A stretch of 6,415 nt of DNA. Source: an uncultured bacterium. GTDB taxonomy: Bacteria > Patescibacteriota > Dojkabacteria > B142 > OLB20. Each line of letters starts with the position of its first letter. Position 1 is the first letter of the stretch. The position numbers and the translations under genes are program-made. Where the stretch lies: assembly GCA_937889205.1 (NCBI GenBank), contig CALARN010000152.1:1-6415 (forward strand), given 5' to 3'. This document shows, in pieces, positions 1 through 5,686 of this stretch. Under the pieces are notes generated by a model. That model saw only the letters and a list, made by a program, of their open reading frames with translations, had not been told where the DNA came from and ran no database searches.

Positions 1-41
1 TATCAGTGTGACTGGAGTTCAGACGTGTGCTCTTCCGATCT
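1..41 (+). other. Illumina adapter remnant (read-2/i7 arm)
   Basis: Bases 8-41 match the 34-base Illumina read-2 adapter arm, beginning GTGACTGGAGTTCAGACG and ending in GCTCTTCCGATCT. Bases 1-7 would then be the tail of the i7 index. This is synthetic sequence, not genome; the genomic insert starts at base 42. The matching arm at the other end makes the assignment close to certain. Confidence 0.97.
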
Positions 42-1414
42 GGTATTAATAATGCTTGTTTGCTAAGTGACTTACTTGATTCGAACTGTATAGTGATACG
101 TTCGAAATTTATGCGCTCATGTGCTGCATGTTGATCGATAAATAATACTTTGTCGTCTTTGGCTATAACGATGTATGTATTGAAGATTTGCAAGAATTTA
201 TTGTTTTCATTATTAATTGTTATTGATGCTAATTGCCCGTCAGATATTGGAGATGAAATTTGAACTTTTGGCTCATTTCTTAATATGTCAAAGCTTTTAA
301 TTGGTTTGATACTGTTTATGCTAGTCAATAGTTCTTTAGAGAAGTCGATACTCTCTTGGATGCTACTTATATGTTTTCTTTGATTATTCTTAGAGTTATT
401 TGAAAAGTTTTGCTGGAATTTATTTTTTAAATCATTTCTTAAAGCGGTTTCGATTGATTTTCTAACTATGCTAAATATCATTCCCGGTTCGCTAAAACGC
501 ACTTCAAGTTTTCTTGGGTTGACATTAACATCAACAATGTCTGGGGAGATATTCAGAGTTAAGAAGTATGAGGGTTGTTCTTCTCTCATAAGGGTTGTGC
601 CATATCCTTCTTTCACTGCCTTATTAATTAAAGCGTTTTTAATAAAACGGGTGTTAATGAATATATATTGTTGATTATTGTATTTACCACCATTTTGCGG
701 ATGGGTAATAAATCCATCAACTTTAATTAGTGGGCCATCGTAAAAGATTGGAATAAGCTCGTTAGTTTTTAACGGAAAAACTTGAGTTATTCGTTCGGCA
801 AAGTCTTGTGTGCGAGGATAGTAGGCAATTTGTTTATTATTCTTTATTAACTTAAATCCGATTTTATTATTGGCTAAGACAATTTGATTGAATGTGTCTA
901 AAATGTATTTATATTCTGTTGTTTCACTTTTCAGAAATTTTCTTCTGACCGGAATATGTAGGAATATTTTCGAAACTGTGACTGTAGTCCCCTGAGATCT
1001 TCCCTGTCCTAATTTAGTTTCGATGCCTTTCGCATCAGCTTTAGCTAGAACTGGAGGATTAATATTATCATAAGTATGGATTAGTATTTCTGAGACACTG
1101 GCAATGCTTGCTAATGCTTCACCTCGAAAGCCTAGAGTGTTAATGTTGTAAAGATCTGCCTCGGTAGTAATTTTCGAAGTTGCATGTTGAGTTAATGCGA
1201 GTTTTGTATCTGCAGCATTCATGCCTAAGCCGTTATCACTGACGCTAATACTATCTATGCCGCCTTTTTCAAGTGACAAGATAATTTCTGTAGCATTTGC
1301 GTCAATTGCATTCTCTAATAACTCTTTGACTATTGAGGCGGGTCGTTCGACTACTTCTCCGGCTGCTATTTTATTAATAATATCTGGAGAAAGGAGTCTG
1401 ATTTTATTTTTCAT
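42..1414 (-). CDS. mutL: DNA mismatch repair protein MutL, 3' end missing
   Basis: MutL is the ATP-driven matchmaker of mismatch repair, linking mismatch-bound MutS to strand incision. The 457 full codons visible hold the complete N-terminal GHKL ATPase domain and the start of the C-terminal domain. Visible motifs: IAAGEVVERPAS at residues 17-28, KELLENAIDA with E31 and N35 at the positions of the E. coli catalytic Glu29 and Asn33, DNGLGM (60-65), LGFRGEAL (94-101), GTT (142-144) and VDVNVNPRKLEVRF (294-307). A polar Asn/Ser/Lys-rich linker covers about 330-400. The dimerisation/endonuclease domain begins near 407 and carries DQHAAHERINFE (427-438), an exact fit to the DQHA-x2-E-x4-E metal-binding motif of endonuclease-type MutLs, so this protein probably nicks DNA itself, unlike E. 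coli MutL. The start is the ATG just before KNKIRLLSP; no Shine-Dalgarno is seen. It follows the toxin gene by 22 bases with no terminator or clear promoter between, so it is probably cotranscribed with it. The frame runs off the insert at base 42; roughly the last 150 residues are absent. Confidence 0.97.
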
Positions 1415-1436
1415 AAAACACTATTGGCTTGGTGAA

Positions 1437-1685
1437 TTATTCAGGAAAACGGATTTTCTTTTTTTCGATTACTGTAAGAACATTGAATTTGTCATTATCA
1501 ATTGTGCAAATAAGCAGATGTTTCGGGAAATTTATCTTGTAATAGTCTGACGAATGCATCTTCTTGAATGCACTATATTTTTTTTGATCTTCAATTTTTC
1601 CTAAACTTTCAATAATTCGGTATCGTTCTCTCCATTCAATTTGAACAAGGTCTTCTTTTGCTTTTGCAGTATAACTGATGGTCAT
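1437..1685 (-). CDS. RelE/ParE-superfamily toxin of a type II toxin-antitoxin pair
   Basis: The protein has 82 residues, a usual length for this superfamily. The order of parts fits it: an N-terminal strand leading into a helix (MTISYTAKAKEDL), a second helix (about 17-46, ending AFKKMHS), then the beta-sheet segment YYKINFPKHLLICTID (48-63) and a closing strand FNVLTVIEKKKI (67-78), matching the family pattern in which YRLRVG..RVIY is followed by a basic terminal strand. RelE-type members cleave mRNA on the ribosome and ParE-type members poison gyrase. The C terminus (KKKIRFPE) lacks the Arg/Tyr or His/Tyr ending of classical RelE or YoeB, so the target cannot be assigned. The gene lies 48 bases after a ribbon-helix-helix antitoxin and 22 bases before mutL. 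The frame is open upstream to 1734 but offers no ATG/GTG/TTG there, so the ATG at 1685 is the likely start. The superfamily call rests on pattern and pairing rather than a search. Confidence 0.78.
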   Translation of the reverse strand: MTISYTAKAKEDLVQIEWRERYRIIESLGKIEDQKKYSAFKKMHSSDYYKINFPKHLLICTIDNDKFNVLTVIEKKKIRFPE

Positions 1686-1733
1686 AAAAAAATATTCAAA
1701 ATTTAACTCGCAAAATAATAAATTGAGGGCTTA

Positions 1734-1982
1734 TTAATCTGCGACGAATAACTCTTCAATTTCTTCTTGAGAGTATTTGGGGCCTGATAATACCGCCATA
1801 TCGGCGATATTGTTATAGTAACCATCCTCAACCTTCTCTTCAAGGTCTTTAAGAAGGCTTTTGATTTGATTTCTTACTAAGGCTGAGGGTGAGATTCCTA
1901 ATCTTGTAGCAAAATACATCAATTGCCTCTTTTCGTCAGGCTGCAAACGAACTGCTAGTTGTGTTGTTTTATTTATTTTCAT
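1734..1982 (-). CDS. Ribbon-helix-helix antitoxin (RelB/CopG-like)
   Basis: This 82-residue protein has the layout of a DNA-binding type II antitoxin. Residues 1-13 (MKINKTTQLAVRL) form the basic N-terminal strand that inserts into the DNA major groove, followed by helix A (PDEKRQLMYFATRLG, 15-29), the turn ISPSALVRN (30-38) and helix B, closing the ribbon-helix-helix. From about residue 46 the chain becomes acidic (LEEKVEDGYY... YSQEEIEELFVAD), the usual region that wraps around and blocks the toxin. It is the first gene of the block antitoxin-toxin-mutL and is preceded by a good promoter and by a palindrome 15 bases before its start, so it is likely to repress its own transcription alone or with the toxin. 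The start is the ATG before KINKTTQL; no Shine-Dalgarno is seen. The partner toxin begins 48 bases downstream rather than overlapping, which is looser than usual. The family is well supported; the subfamily is not resolved. Confidence 0.85.
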   Translation of the reverse strand: MKINKTTQLAVRLQPDEKRQLMYFATRLGISPSALVRNQIKSLLKDLEEKVEDGYYNNIADMAVLSGPKYSQEEIEELFVAD

Positions 1983-1997
1983 AAATTTATCAAATGT

Positions 1998-2023
1998 CAG
2001 ACAATGTCTGTAGGCGAACTACA
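1998..2023. promoter_or_regulatory. Probable antitoxin operator: two inverted repeats
   Basis: CAGACA-A-TGTCTG (1998-2010) is a perfect 6+1+6 palindrome. It is overlapped by a second inverted repeat, TGTAG-gcgaa-CTACA (2009-2023), which reaches the edge of the -10 box. On the minus strand the first palindrome lies just downstream of the expected transcription start and 15 bases before the antitoxin ATG. Ribbon-helix-helix antitoxins typically bind palindromes at this place to repress their own operon, so this is the best candidate operator. Binding itself is an inference. Confidence 0.55.
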
Positions 2024-2051
2024 TTCTAAGCTATGTTTAAGATAATTTCAA
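2023..2051 (-). promoter_or_regulatory. Sigma70-type promoter of the antitoxin-toxin(-mutL) block
   Basis: On the minus strand TTGAAA (2046-2051, one mismatch to TTGACA) and TAGAAT (2023-2028, one mismatch to TATAAT) are separated by exactly 17 bases. Transcription would start near 2016, about 34 bases before the antitoxin ATG. This is the best two-box promoter I find in the window, and it directs transcription into the antitoxin gene. Nothing resembling a terminator follows before mutL. Confidence 0.65.
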
Positions 2052-2053
2052 CT

Positions 2054-2095
2054 ACCTACATACTATAGGTTGTGTATAACTTAAGCATCACTTAA
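2054..2095. repeat. Pair of short inverted repeats upstream of the TA promoter
   Basis: Two 5-base-pair stems lie in a row between the murB stop and the TA promoter: ACCTA-catacta-TAGGT (2054-2070) and TTAAG-catca-CTTAA (2081-2095). They may be further protein-binding sites or weak RNA hairpins at the end of the murB transcript. Neither has a GC-rich stem or a following T-run, so neither qualifies as an intrinsic terminator. Stems this short occur often by chance in AT-rich DNA. Apart from these and the promoter and operator, I see nothing else in the 183 bases between murB and the antitoxin. Confidence 0.3.
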
Positions 2096-2165
2096 CTATG
2101 GGATTATATCATTTGGCAAGACATAATTACTTATTAGAATATTTTTCTGGAAGGATTAATAGGAG

Positions 2166-3263
2166 TTAGAGAAATTTTTCAATTTCTGCTTGATTAAAAC
2201 CTAGAAAAAAGATTTCTGTTTTAGGTGTTACGCCGTGAAGTTTCTGATTAGCTTCATGATAGATATGGTTCATTATTGATAATACATCTTCAGATGAAGC
2301 ATTCCCCGTATTTTCAATAAATGCTGCGTGTAAATTAGATATTTTTGCGCCACCTATTTGAAAGCCTTTGAGTTGTAAAATTTGATCAATAATGTATCCC
2401 CAACCATTGCTTGGAATGTCTAGTTTTCTAAGCTCTTCTGTGGTGATATTTTTAAAGCTGCAGCCACCACTATTGTATGGTTGTCTCTTTTTCTTGGCAG
2501 TTGCCCATGCAATAGCTGTGTGCTGTGCTTTTTCTTTGTCTCCTAGAGGTAGAGAGAAAAAACCAGTTTTAATGAAACTAAAACTATCTTGTAAGTCTGT
2601 TTTATCATAATCGACACCTAGTTGATTTTTTTGAAGCAGCTGTGTTTTTCCATTATTATCAATGAGCTCTACTGCGTCTAAATACTCGCTGAAGAAATGG
2701 CTGCCGCCATGAATATTATTAAAAATTGCACCTCCTATAGTGCCTGGTATGCCAGCGAACCATTGTAGACCAGTTATGCCTTGAGAAATTAAGTAATTAA
2801 TTGCGTAAGAAAGATATGTGCCGGAATTTATTAAAACTTTGATTCTAGGCTTGTTTGATTCATCGTAATCAAGCTTCATAAAATCATAATATGCTTCAGG
2901 GTCAGCTTGAATTAATCTAGCTTCTGGTTCAGGTATGGATATTTCTTGTTCGTTTAAGCTTTCAGTGCTTAATTCAATAGGTTTATCATCAATGGTAATG
3001 CCTGAATATTCATTACGGATTACCAACCCCCGAATACCATTGTCGTGAATCAATACATTACTACCACTACCTAAAAAGGTAATGGGGACGTCAAATTGTT
3101 TAGCTGATTTTAAAATATCTACTAATAATTTTGGTTCTTTTAGTCGGATAAAAACGTCTGCCGGACCACCAATCTTCCAGGTGGTAAATTGTGCTAGGCT
3201 TTCATTTTCAGTAAAAATGATGTTCTTAGTTATTAGCTCTTTTTTGAATTGTGTGATATCCAT
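2166..3263 (-). CDS. murB: UDP-N-acetylmuramate dehydrogenase (MurB)
   Basis: MurB is the cytoplasmic FAD enzyme that uses NADPH to reduce UDP-GlcNAc-enolpyruvate to UDP-MurNAc, the second committed step of peptidoglycan synthesis. The 365 residues show the family signatures in order: TTWKIGGPAD (27-36), the FAD-pyrophosphate loop GSGSN (65-69), GIPGTIGGAIFNN (171-183), SGGCSFKN (265-272), GGAKISNLHAAFIENTGNAS (304-323), and Glu350 in PKTEIFFLG, the equivalent of E. coli Glu325. Three things are odd. An acidic segment of about 45-50 residues (about 91-140) sits inside the FAD domain where typical MurBs run straight on. Cys268 stands where E. coli has the proton-donor Ser229. The F-x-Y-R-x-S element holding E. 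coli Arg159 reads VDYDKTD here (217-223), with Asp in the Arg position. There is no E. coli-style Tyr190 loop, as in type II MurBs. The start is ATG without a Shine-Dalgarno, 12 bases after the alaS stop, which implies one transcript. Confidence 0.95.
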   Translation of the reverse strand: MDITQFKKELITKNIIFTENESLAQFTTWKIGGPADVFIRLKEPKLLVDILKSAKQFDVPITFLGSGSNVLIHDNGIRGLVIRNEYSGITIDDKPIELSTESLNEQEISIPEPEARLIQADPEAYYDFMKLDYDESNKPRIKVLINSGTYLSYAINYLISQGITGLQWFAGIPGTIGGAIFNNIHGGSHFFSEYLDAVELIDNNGKTQLLQKNQLGVDYDKTDLQDSFSFIKTGFFSLPLGDKEKAQHTAIAWATAKKKRQPYNSGGCSFKNITTEELRKLDIPSNGWGYIIDQILQLKGFQIGGAKISNLHAAFIENTGNASSEDVLSIMNHIYHEANQKLHGVTPKTEIFFLGFNQAEIEKFL

Positions 3264-3275
3264 AATAGCAAAAGG

Positions 3276-5171
3276 TTAAACTAGTTTAGCTTTAATGCGT
3301 CTTAGGCCGCCCCCAATGTTTTCTTGAGAAATAATTTTGAATTTTTTATTATCTGACCCAATCTCTGATGTGTTTTTCACATGTGGTCCACCACAGAATT
3401 CTGCACTAAATACCTCGCCTTTTGAATCTTTAATAACATAGACGCTAACAAAGTCTGGGTATTTTTGACCAAATTCCATTTCAGCACCCATTAGCTCTGC
3501 TTCTGCTTTTGGCATGTCAAGTCTTGAAACGCTTAGACCATCTGCAATTACTTTGTTTACATAGTCTTCGAGTTTTGAGACTTCGTTGTCACTTAATTTT
3601 GCGTCATAATTAAAATCAATTCTGAGCCTTTCTCCGGTTATATTGCTCCCTCTTTGCTTTATAGTTGGGTTAACAATTGTTTGTAGCCCTTTGAGTAGCA
3701 AATGATGTGTGGTATGTAGCTTTACTACTTCTTCACTTTGATCTGCAAGTCCACCTTTAAATTTTTGTTCAGCTCCCTTTCTGGATTTTGCTTTATGTTG
3801 TTCTTCTACACTTTTAAACTCTTCTGTAGCTTTGAGCATTTCGGCATCGTTTAGACCGAATTCTTCAAGAGTCATTTCAAGTGGAAAGCCAAATGTCTCG
3901 TAAATATAAAATGCTTGTTGACCTCCAATTTTATCTTGTTGGGTTTTGAGTTTCTCTATCTCTTTTAAGCCTTTGGCAAGTGTTTTTCTAAAAGTTGTTT
4001 CCTCTTTAGAAATTGTCTCAAGAATTTTCTCTGTCTCGTTAGCTAGATGCGGATACCCATTCTTCATAGTATTGACCACCACTTTTGCTAGTTCAGCTCC
4101 GAAGTTGTTTTCGAGCCCTAGCCTTTTACCAAATCTGGCCATGCGTCTAATAAATCTTCTTAGAATATAGCCTTGGTCTTTATTTGATGGAGTTATACCA
4201 TCTGCAATGATGAAGGTGATGGCTCTCGAATGATCGGCAAGCACTCTAAATGCACTGGTGTATTCGTTTGGGGCGCCATTGGTTTTGTAAGGTTTTCCAG
4301 AAATTTCAGAGATTTTCTCTAAAGTGGGTTGAAATAAATCTGTTTCGAAAATATCTGTTTTGTTTTGCAAACACATTACAGCCCTTTCAAAACCTCCACC
4401 GAAATCAATATTTTTTTGTTTTAATGGTTGCCAATTCATATCATTGTCTAAGTAGTATTCCATGAACACGTTATTACCAATTTCAACGAATCTGCCGGAG
4501 TCATCATTAATATTGTAATTTGTTTGTTCTTTTTCAATCTTTCCTAAGTCATAGAATATTTCAGAGCTGGGGCCACCTAATTCGCCAACTGCTTCACCTC
4601 TCTGCCACCAATTTTTTCCTTTACCAAAAGGAAAGATTCTATACTTGTGCTCTTTGCCTGTTTCAAGATCGTTGGGAATATCTGCGATATTTTCTGTAAA
4701 ATCTGTTTCGATTCCATATTTTTTAAAAGCCTGCTTCCAGGATGCGATCGCGACATCATCTCGGGGTATGAATTCGTTCCCCGCCCAAACTGACACATAA
4801 AGTCTTTTGGGATCAAAGCCAAGTTTCTCGACATATAATTCTAAAATCCAAGGTATCTGTTGTGTCTTATCAAAATCTGCAAGTGACCAGTCGCCCATCA
4901 TCTCAAACATTATTGAATGTCTATTATCGCCAACTTCTAAAATCTCTTCGTACTTAGGTCTTAAACATCGTTGGAAGTTAAATAATCTACTACCTAATGG
5001 ATGTTTCTCTCCTGAAAGATAAGGAACTAATGGAAACATACCAGAATTTACAAACAATAATGTAGAATCATTGTTGGGAACCAACGAAACATTCGGTACT
5101 TCTTTAAAACTTCTAGGAGCCTCGCTCCAAAAATTGTAATATATCTTCCTTACCTGATCAGCGGTTATCAT
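3276..5171 (-). CDS. alaS: Alanyl-tRNA synthetase, short form without C-Ala domain
   Basis: AlaRS charges tRNA-Ala with alanine in the cytoplasm and hydrolyses mischarged Ser/Gly-tRNA-Ala. The class II catalytic core comes first: motif 1 (TLLFVNSGMFPLVPYL, 37-52), motif 2 (RCLRPKYEEI to DWSLADF, about 68-100) and motif 3 (NIDFGGGFERAVMCLQ, 254-269). The tRNA-recognition region follows, with RVLADHSRAITFIIADG (309-325) and PSN..GYILRRFIRR (328-343). The YETFGFP element (424-430) has Glu where E. coli probably has Asp400 of the G3:U70 contact. The editing domain keeps its zinc ligands: HxxxH at His486/His490 and CxxxH at Cys593/His597 (CGGPH). The protein ends at residue 631, directly after the editing domain's closing RRIKA; bacterial enzymes are usually about 870-880 residues, with a coiled coil and C-Ala domain after this point. 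The natural TAA stop and normal ending indicate a true short form, known in Patescibacteria, rather than a truncation. It leads murB by 12 bases. The ATG before ITADQVRK fits the family N terminus; no Shine-Dalgarno is seen. Confidence 0.97.
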   Translation of the reverse strand: MITADQVRKIYYNFWSEAPRSFKEVPNVSLVPNNDSTLLFVNSGMFPLVPYLSGEKHPLGSRLFNFQRCLRPKYEEILEVGDNRHSIMFEMMGDWSLADFDKTQQIPWILELYVEKLGFDPKRLYVSVWAGNEFIPRDDVAIASWKQAFKKYGIETDFTENIADIPNDLETGKEHKYRIFPFGKGKNWWQRGEAVGELGGPSSEIFYDLGKIEKEQTNYNINDDSGRFVEIGNNVFMEYYLDNDMNWQPLKQKNIDFGGGFERAVMCLQNKTDIFETDLFQPTLEKISEISGKPYKTNGAPNEYTSAFRVLADHSRAITFIIADGITPSNKDQGYILRRFIRRMARFGKRLGLENNFGAELAKVVVNTMKNGYPHLANETEKILETISKEETTFRKTLAKGLKEIEKLKTQQDKIGGQQAFYIYETFGFPLEMTLEEFGLNDAEMLKATEEFKSVEEQHKAKSRKGAEQKFKGGLADQSEEVVKLHTTHHLLLKGLQTIVNPTIKQRGSNITGERLRIDFNYDAKLSDNEVSKLEDYVNKVIADGLSVSRLDMPKAEAELMGAEMEFGQKYPDFVSVYVIKDSKGEVFSAEFCGGPHVKNTSEIGSDNKKFKIISQENIGGGLRRIKAKLV

Positions 5172-5195
5172 TTTAAATATTATTAATATGTAGAG

Positions 5196-5201
5196 ATTAT
5201 A
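5196..5201 (-). promoter_or_regulatory. Probable -10 box for alaS-murB
   Basis: A perfect TATAAT on the minus strand lies 24 bases upstream of the alaS ATG, giving a leader of roughly 18 bases. No recognisable -35 box is found at 16-18 bases (the sequence there is TTCTTT-like). In DNA this AT-rich a TATAAT also arises by chance; the support is its position just ahead of the first gene of a likely operon. Confidence 0.4.
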
Positions 5202-5242
5202 GCTAACTAATGAATAAAAAAGAATAACGAGTAAGAAATAAA

Positions 5243-5287
5243 GTAATTACAGAGTTTGTATTACAAATAATATAAGATATTCGAATA
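5243..5287. repeat. Cluster of perfect palindromes upstream of alaS
   Basis: Three perfect palindromes follow each other: GTAATTAC (5243-5250), TTTGTA-T-TACAAA (5255-5267) and TATTCGAATA (5278-5287). They lie 70-115 bases ahead of the alaS start and upstream of its predicted -10 box, where an activator or repressor could bind. The middle one (6+1+6) has the same geometry as the palindrome in front of the antitoxin but a different sequence. AT-rich DNA makes such palindromes often, so function is only a possibility. Confidence 0.3.
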
Positions 5288-5386
5288 AAAATATATATTA
5301 TCGTTTTAAACATGAGGTGCTTGGGAAGATTTCTTCTAAACTAAATTGCTGTCATATTTGACGCCCTTAATTATAGATATCATATT

Positions 5387-5424
5387 TAGTTCGCATTGTG
5401 CATAATAAATTTGTGCGTTAACTA
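5387..5424. repeat. Bulged inverted repeat with internal direct repeat
   Basis: TAGTT-CGCA (5387-5395) can pair with TGCG-tt-AACTA (5414-5424), giving nine base pairs interrupted by a two-base bulge, around an 18-base loop. TTGTGC occurs twice inside it (5396-5401 and 5411-5416). It could be a small RNA hairpin on either strand or a protein-binding site. No T-run follows on either strand, so it is not a standard terminator. Confidence 0.3.
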
Positions 5425-5487
5425 TTAACAAATAAATAATGGTGTTAATACGAGTAAATATAGTGCACGGAATCGTATGTGGCCTAC

Positions 5488-5493
5488 TATAAT
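5488..5493 (+). promoter_or_regulatory. -10 box ahead of the plus-strand small frame
   Basis: A perfect TATAAT on the plus strand would start transcription near 5500, about 35 bases before the ATG at 5536, with the ribosome-binding site between. The -35 region is poor (GCACGG at 17-base spacing) and there is no extended -10 TG. The value of this box lies in its correct order and spacing with the elements that follow. Confidence 0.4.
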
Positions 5494-5522
5494 GGTTAAT
5501 AAGATGTAGATAAAGTAGCGAC

Positions 5523-5529
5523 AAGGAGG
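5523..5529 (+). promoter_or_regulatory. Strong Shine-Dalgarno sequence, the only one seen in the window
   Basis: AAGGAGG ends six bases before the ATG at 5536, an optimal distance. A nearer in-frame ATG at 5530 directly abuts the SD and is too close to use, so 5536 is the likely start. None of the five genes with visible starts has anything comparable, which makes this site stand out. Confidence 0.55.
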
Positions 5530-5535
5530 ATGTTA

Positions 5536-5679
5536 ATGAGAAAATTTAATACAAAATTTAATCAGGTATTATTAGAGTGATATCTAGATACATTTGCTTA
5601 CTATGCAAAGTTTGAGATGGCGATTGAAAAATATAATTTTGAAAAAGAAGATTTTCTAAATTGCCGGGGACGCCAATAA
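5536..5679 (+). pseudogene. Small reading frame interrupted by TGA; remnant or 14-residue peptide gene
   Basis: From ATG 5536 the frame encodes MRKFNTKFNQVLLE and meets TGA at 5578-5580. The same frame then stays open for 32 more codons to TAA at 5677-5679, and what it encodes looks like protein rather than noise: the helical, amphipathic stretches YLDTFAYYAKFEMAIEKY and NFEKEDFLN. A shift into the neighbouring frame near 5658 would give a different ending, KLPGTPITIGYK with TAA at 5694-5696, which also reads like protein; a TGA plus a frameshift would indicate a decayed gene. Alternatively the 14-codon unit is itself a short peptide, or the TGA is read through. It runs convergent to the minus-strand gene, ending 7 bases from that gene's stop. 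I do not recognise the sequence. Recoding of TGA as Gly or Trp is unlikely, since no other gene here uses TGA internally. Pseudogene is a best guess. Confidence 0.35.
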
Positions 5680-5686
5680 CTATAGG

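Larger units (their letters stand above)
5172..5535. other. Non-coding AT-rich region between alaS and the plus-strand small frame
   Basis: No convincing protein gene lies on either strand here; the longest frame (minus, 5336-5524) needs a TTG start, lacks a ribosome site and reads as translated AT-rich noise. The stretch holds the probable alaS -10 box (5196-5201), a cluster of small palindromes at 5243-5287, a bulged hairpin at 5387-5424, further TATAAT boxes (minus 5370-5375, plus 5488-5493) and a TTGACG/CATATT pair with 17-base spacing on the plus strand (5358-5386). I find no tRNA, T-box or other known RNA. Confidence 0.6.

Noticed and set aside
1221..1550. Plus-strand frame across the mutL start
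   Set aside because: It is the antisense of the strongly conserved MutL ATPase motifs and the toxin end, with no ribosome site or recognisable content.
2110..2165. Terminator after murB
   Set aside because: Only AGAA-tattt-TTCT (four pairs) is present, with no GC-rich stem.
4577..4834. Minus-strand second frame inside alaS
   Set aside because: It overlaps the AlaRS catalytic domain in another frame; the AlaRS reading matches the family throughout.
5336..5524. Minus-strand 62-codon frame in the non-coding stretch
   Set aside because: It needs a TTG start, has no ribosome site, is rich in Ile/Tyr/His as expected for translated AT-rich DNA, and runs across predicted promoter elements.
5172..5535. 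T-box riboswitch or tRNA ahead of alaS
   Set aside because: No T-box core sequence, specifier hairpin or terminator/antiterminator pair, and no T-arm or cloverleaf can be found; TTCGAATA at 5280-5287 has no tRNA around it.
5578..5580. TGA as a sense codon (Gly as in Gracilibacteria, or Trp)
   Set aside because: mutL, toxin, antitoxin, murB, alaS and the right-edge gene contain no in-frame TGA, and Trp is always TGG; an AT-rich genome with reassigned TGA would use it often.
5641..5679. Intrinsic terminator after the right-edge gene (minus strand, GGCGTCCCCGGC hairpin)
   Set aside because: The stem is broken by a G-G mismatch, has only about five pairs, and the following T-run is interrupted; AGAA/TTCT further on is only four pairs.
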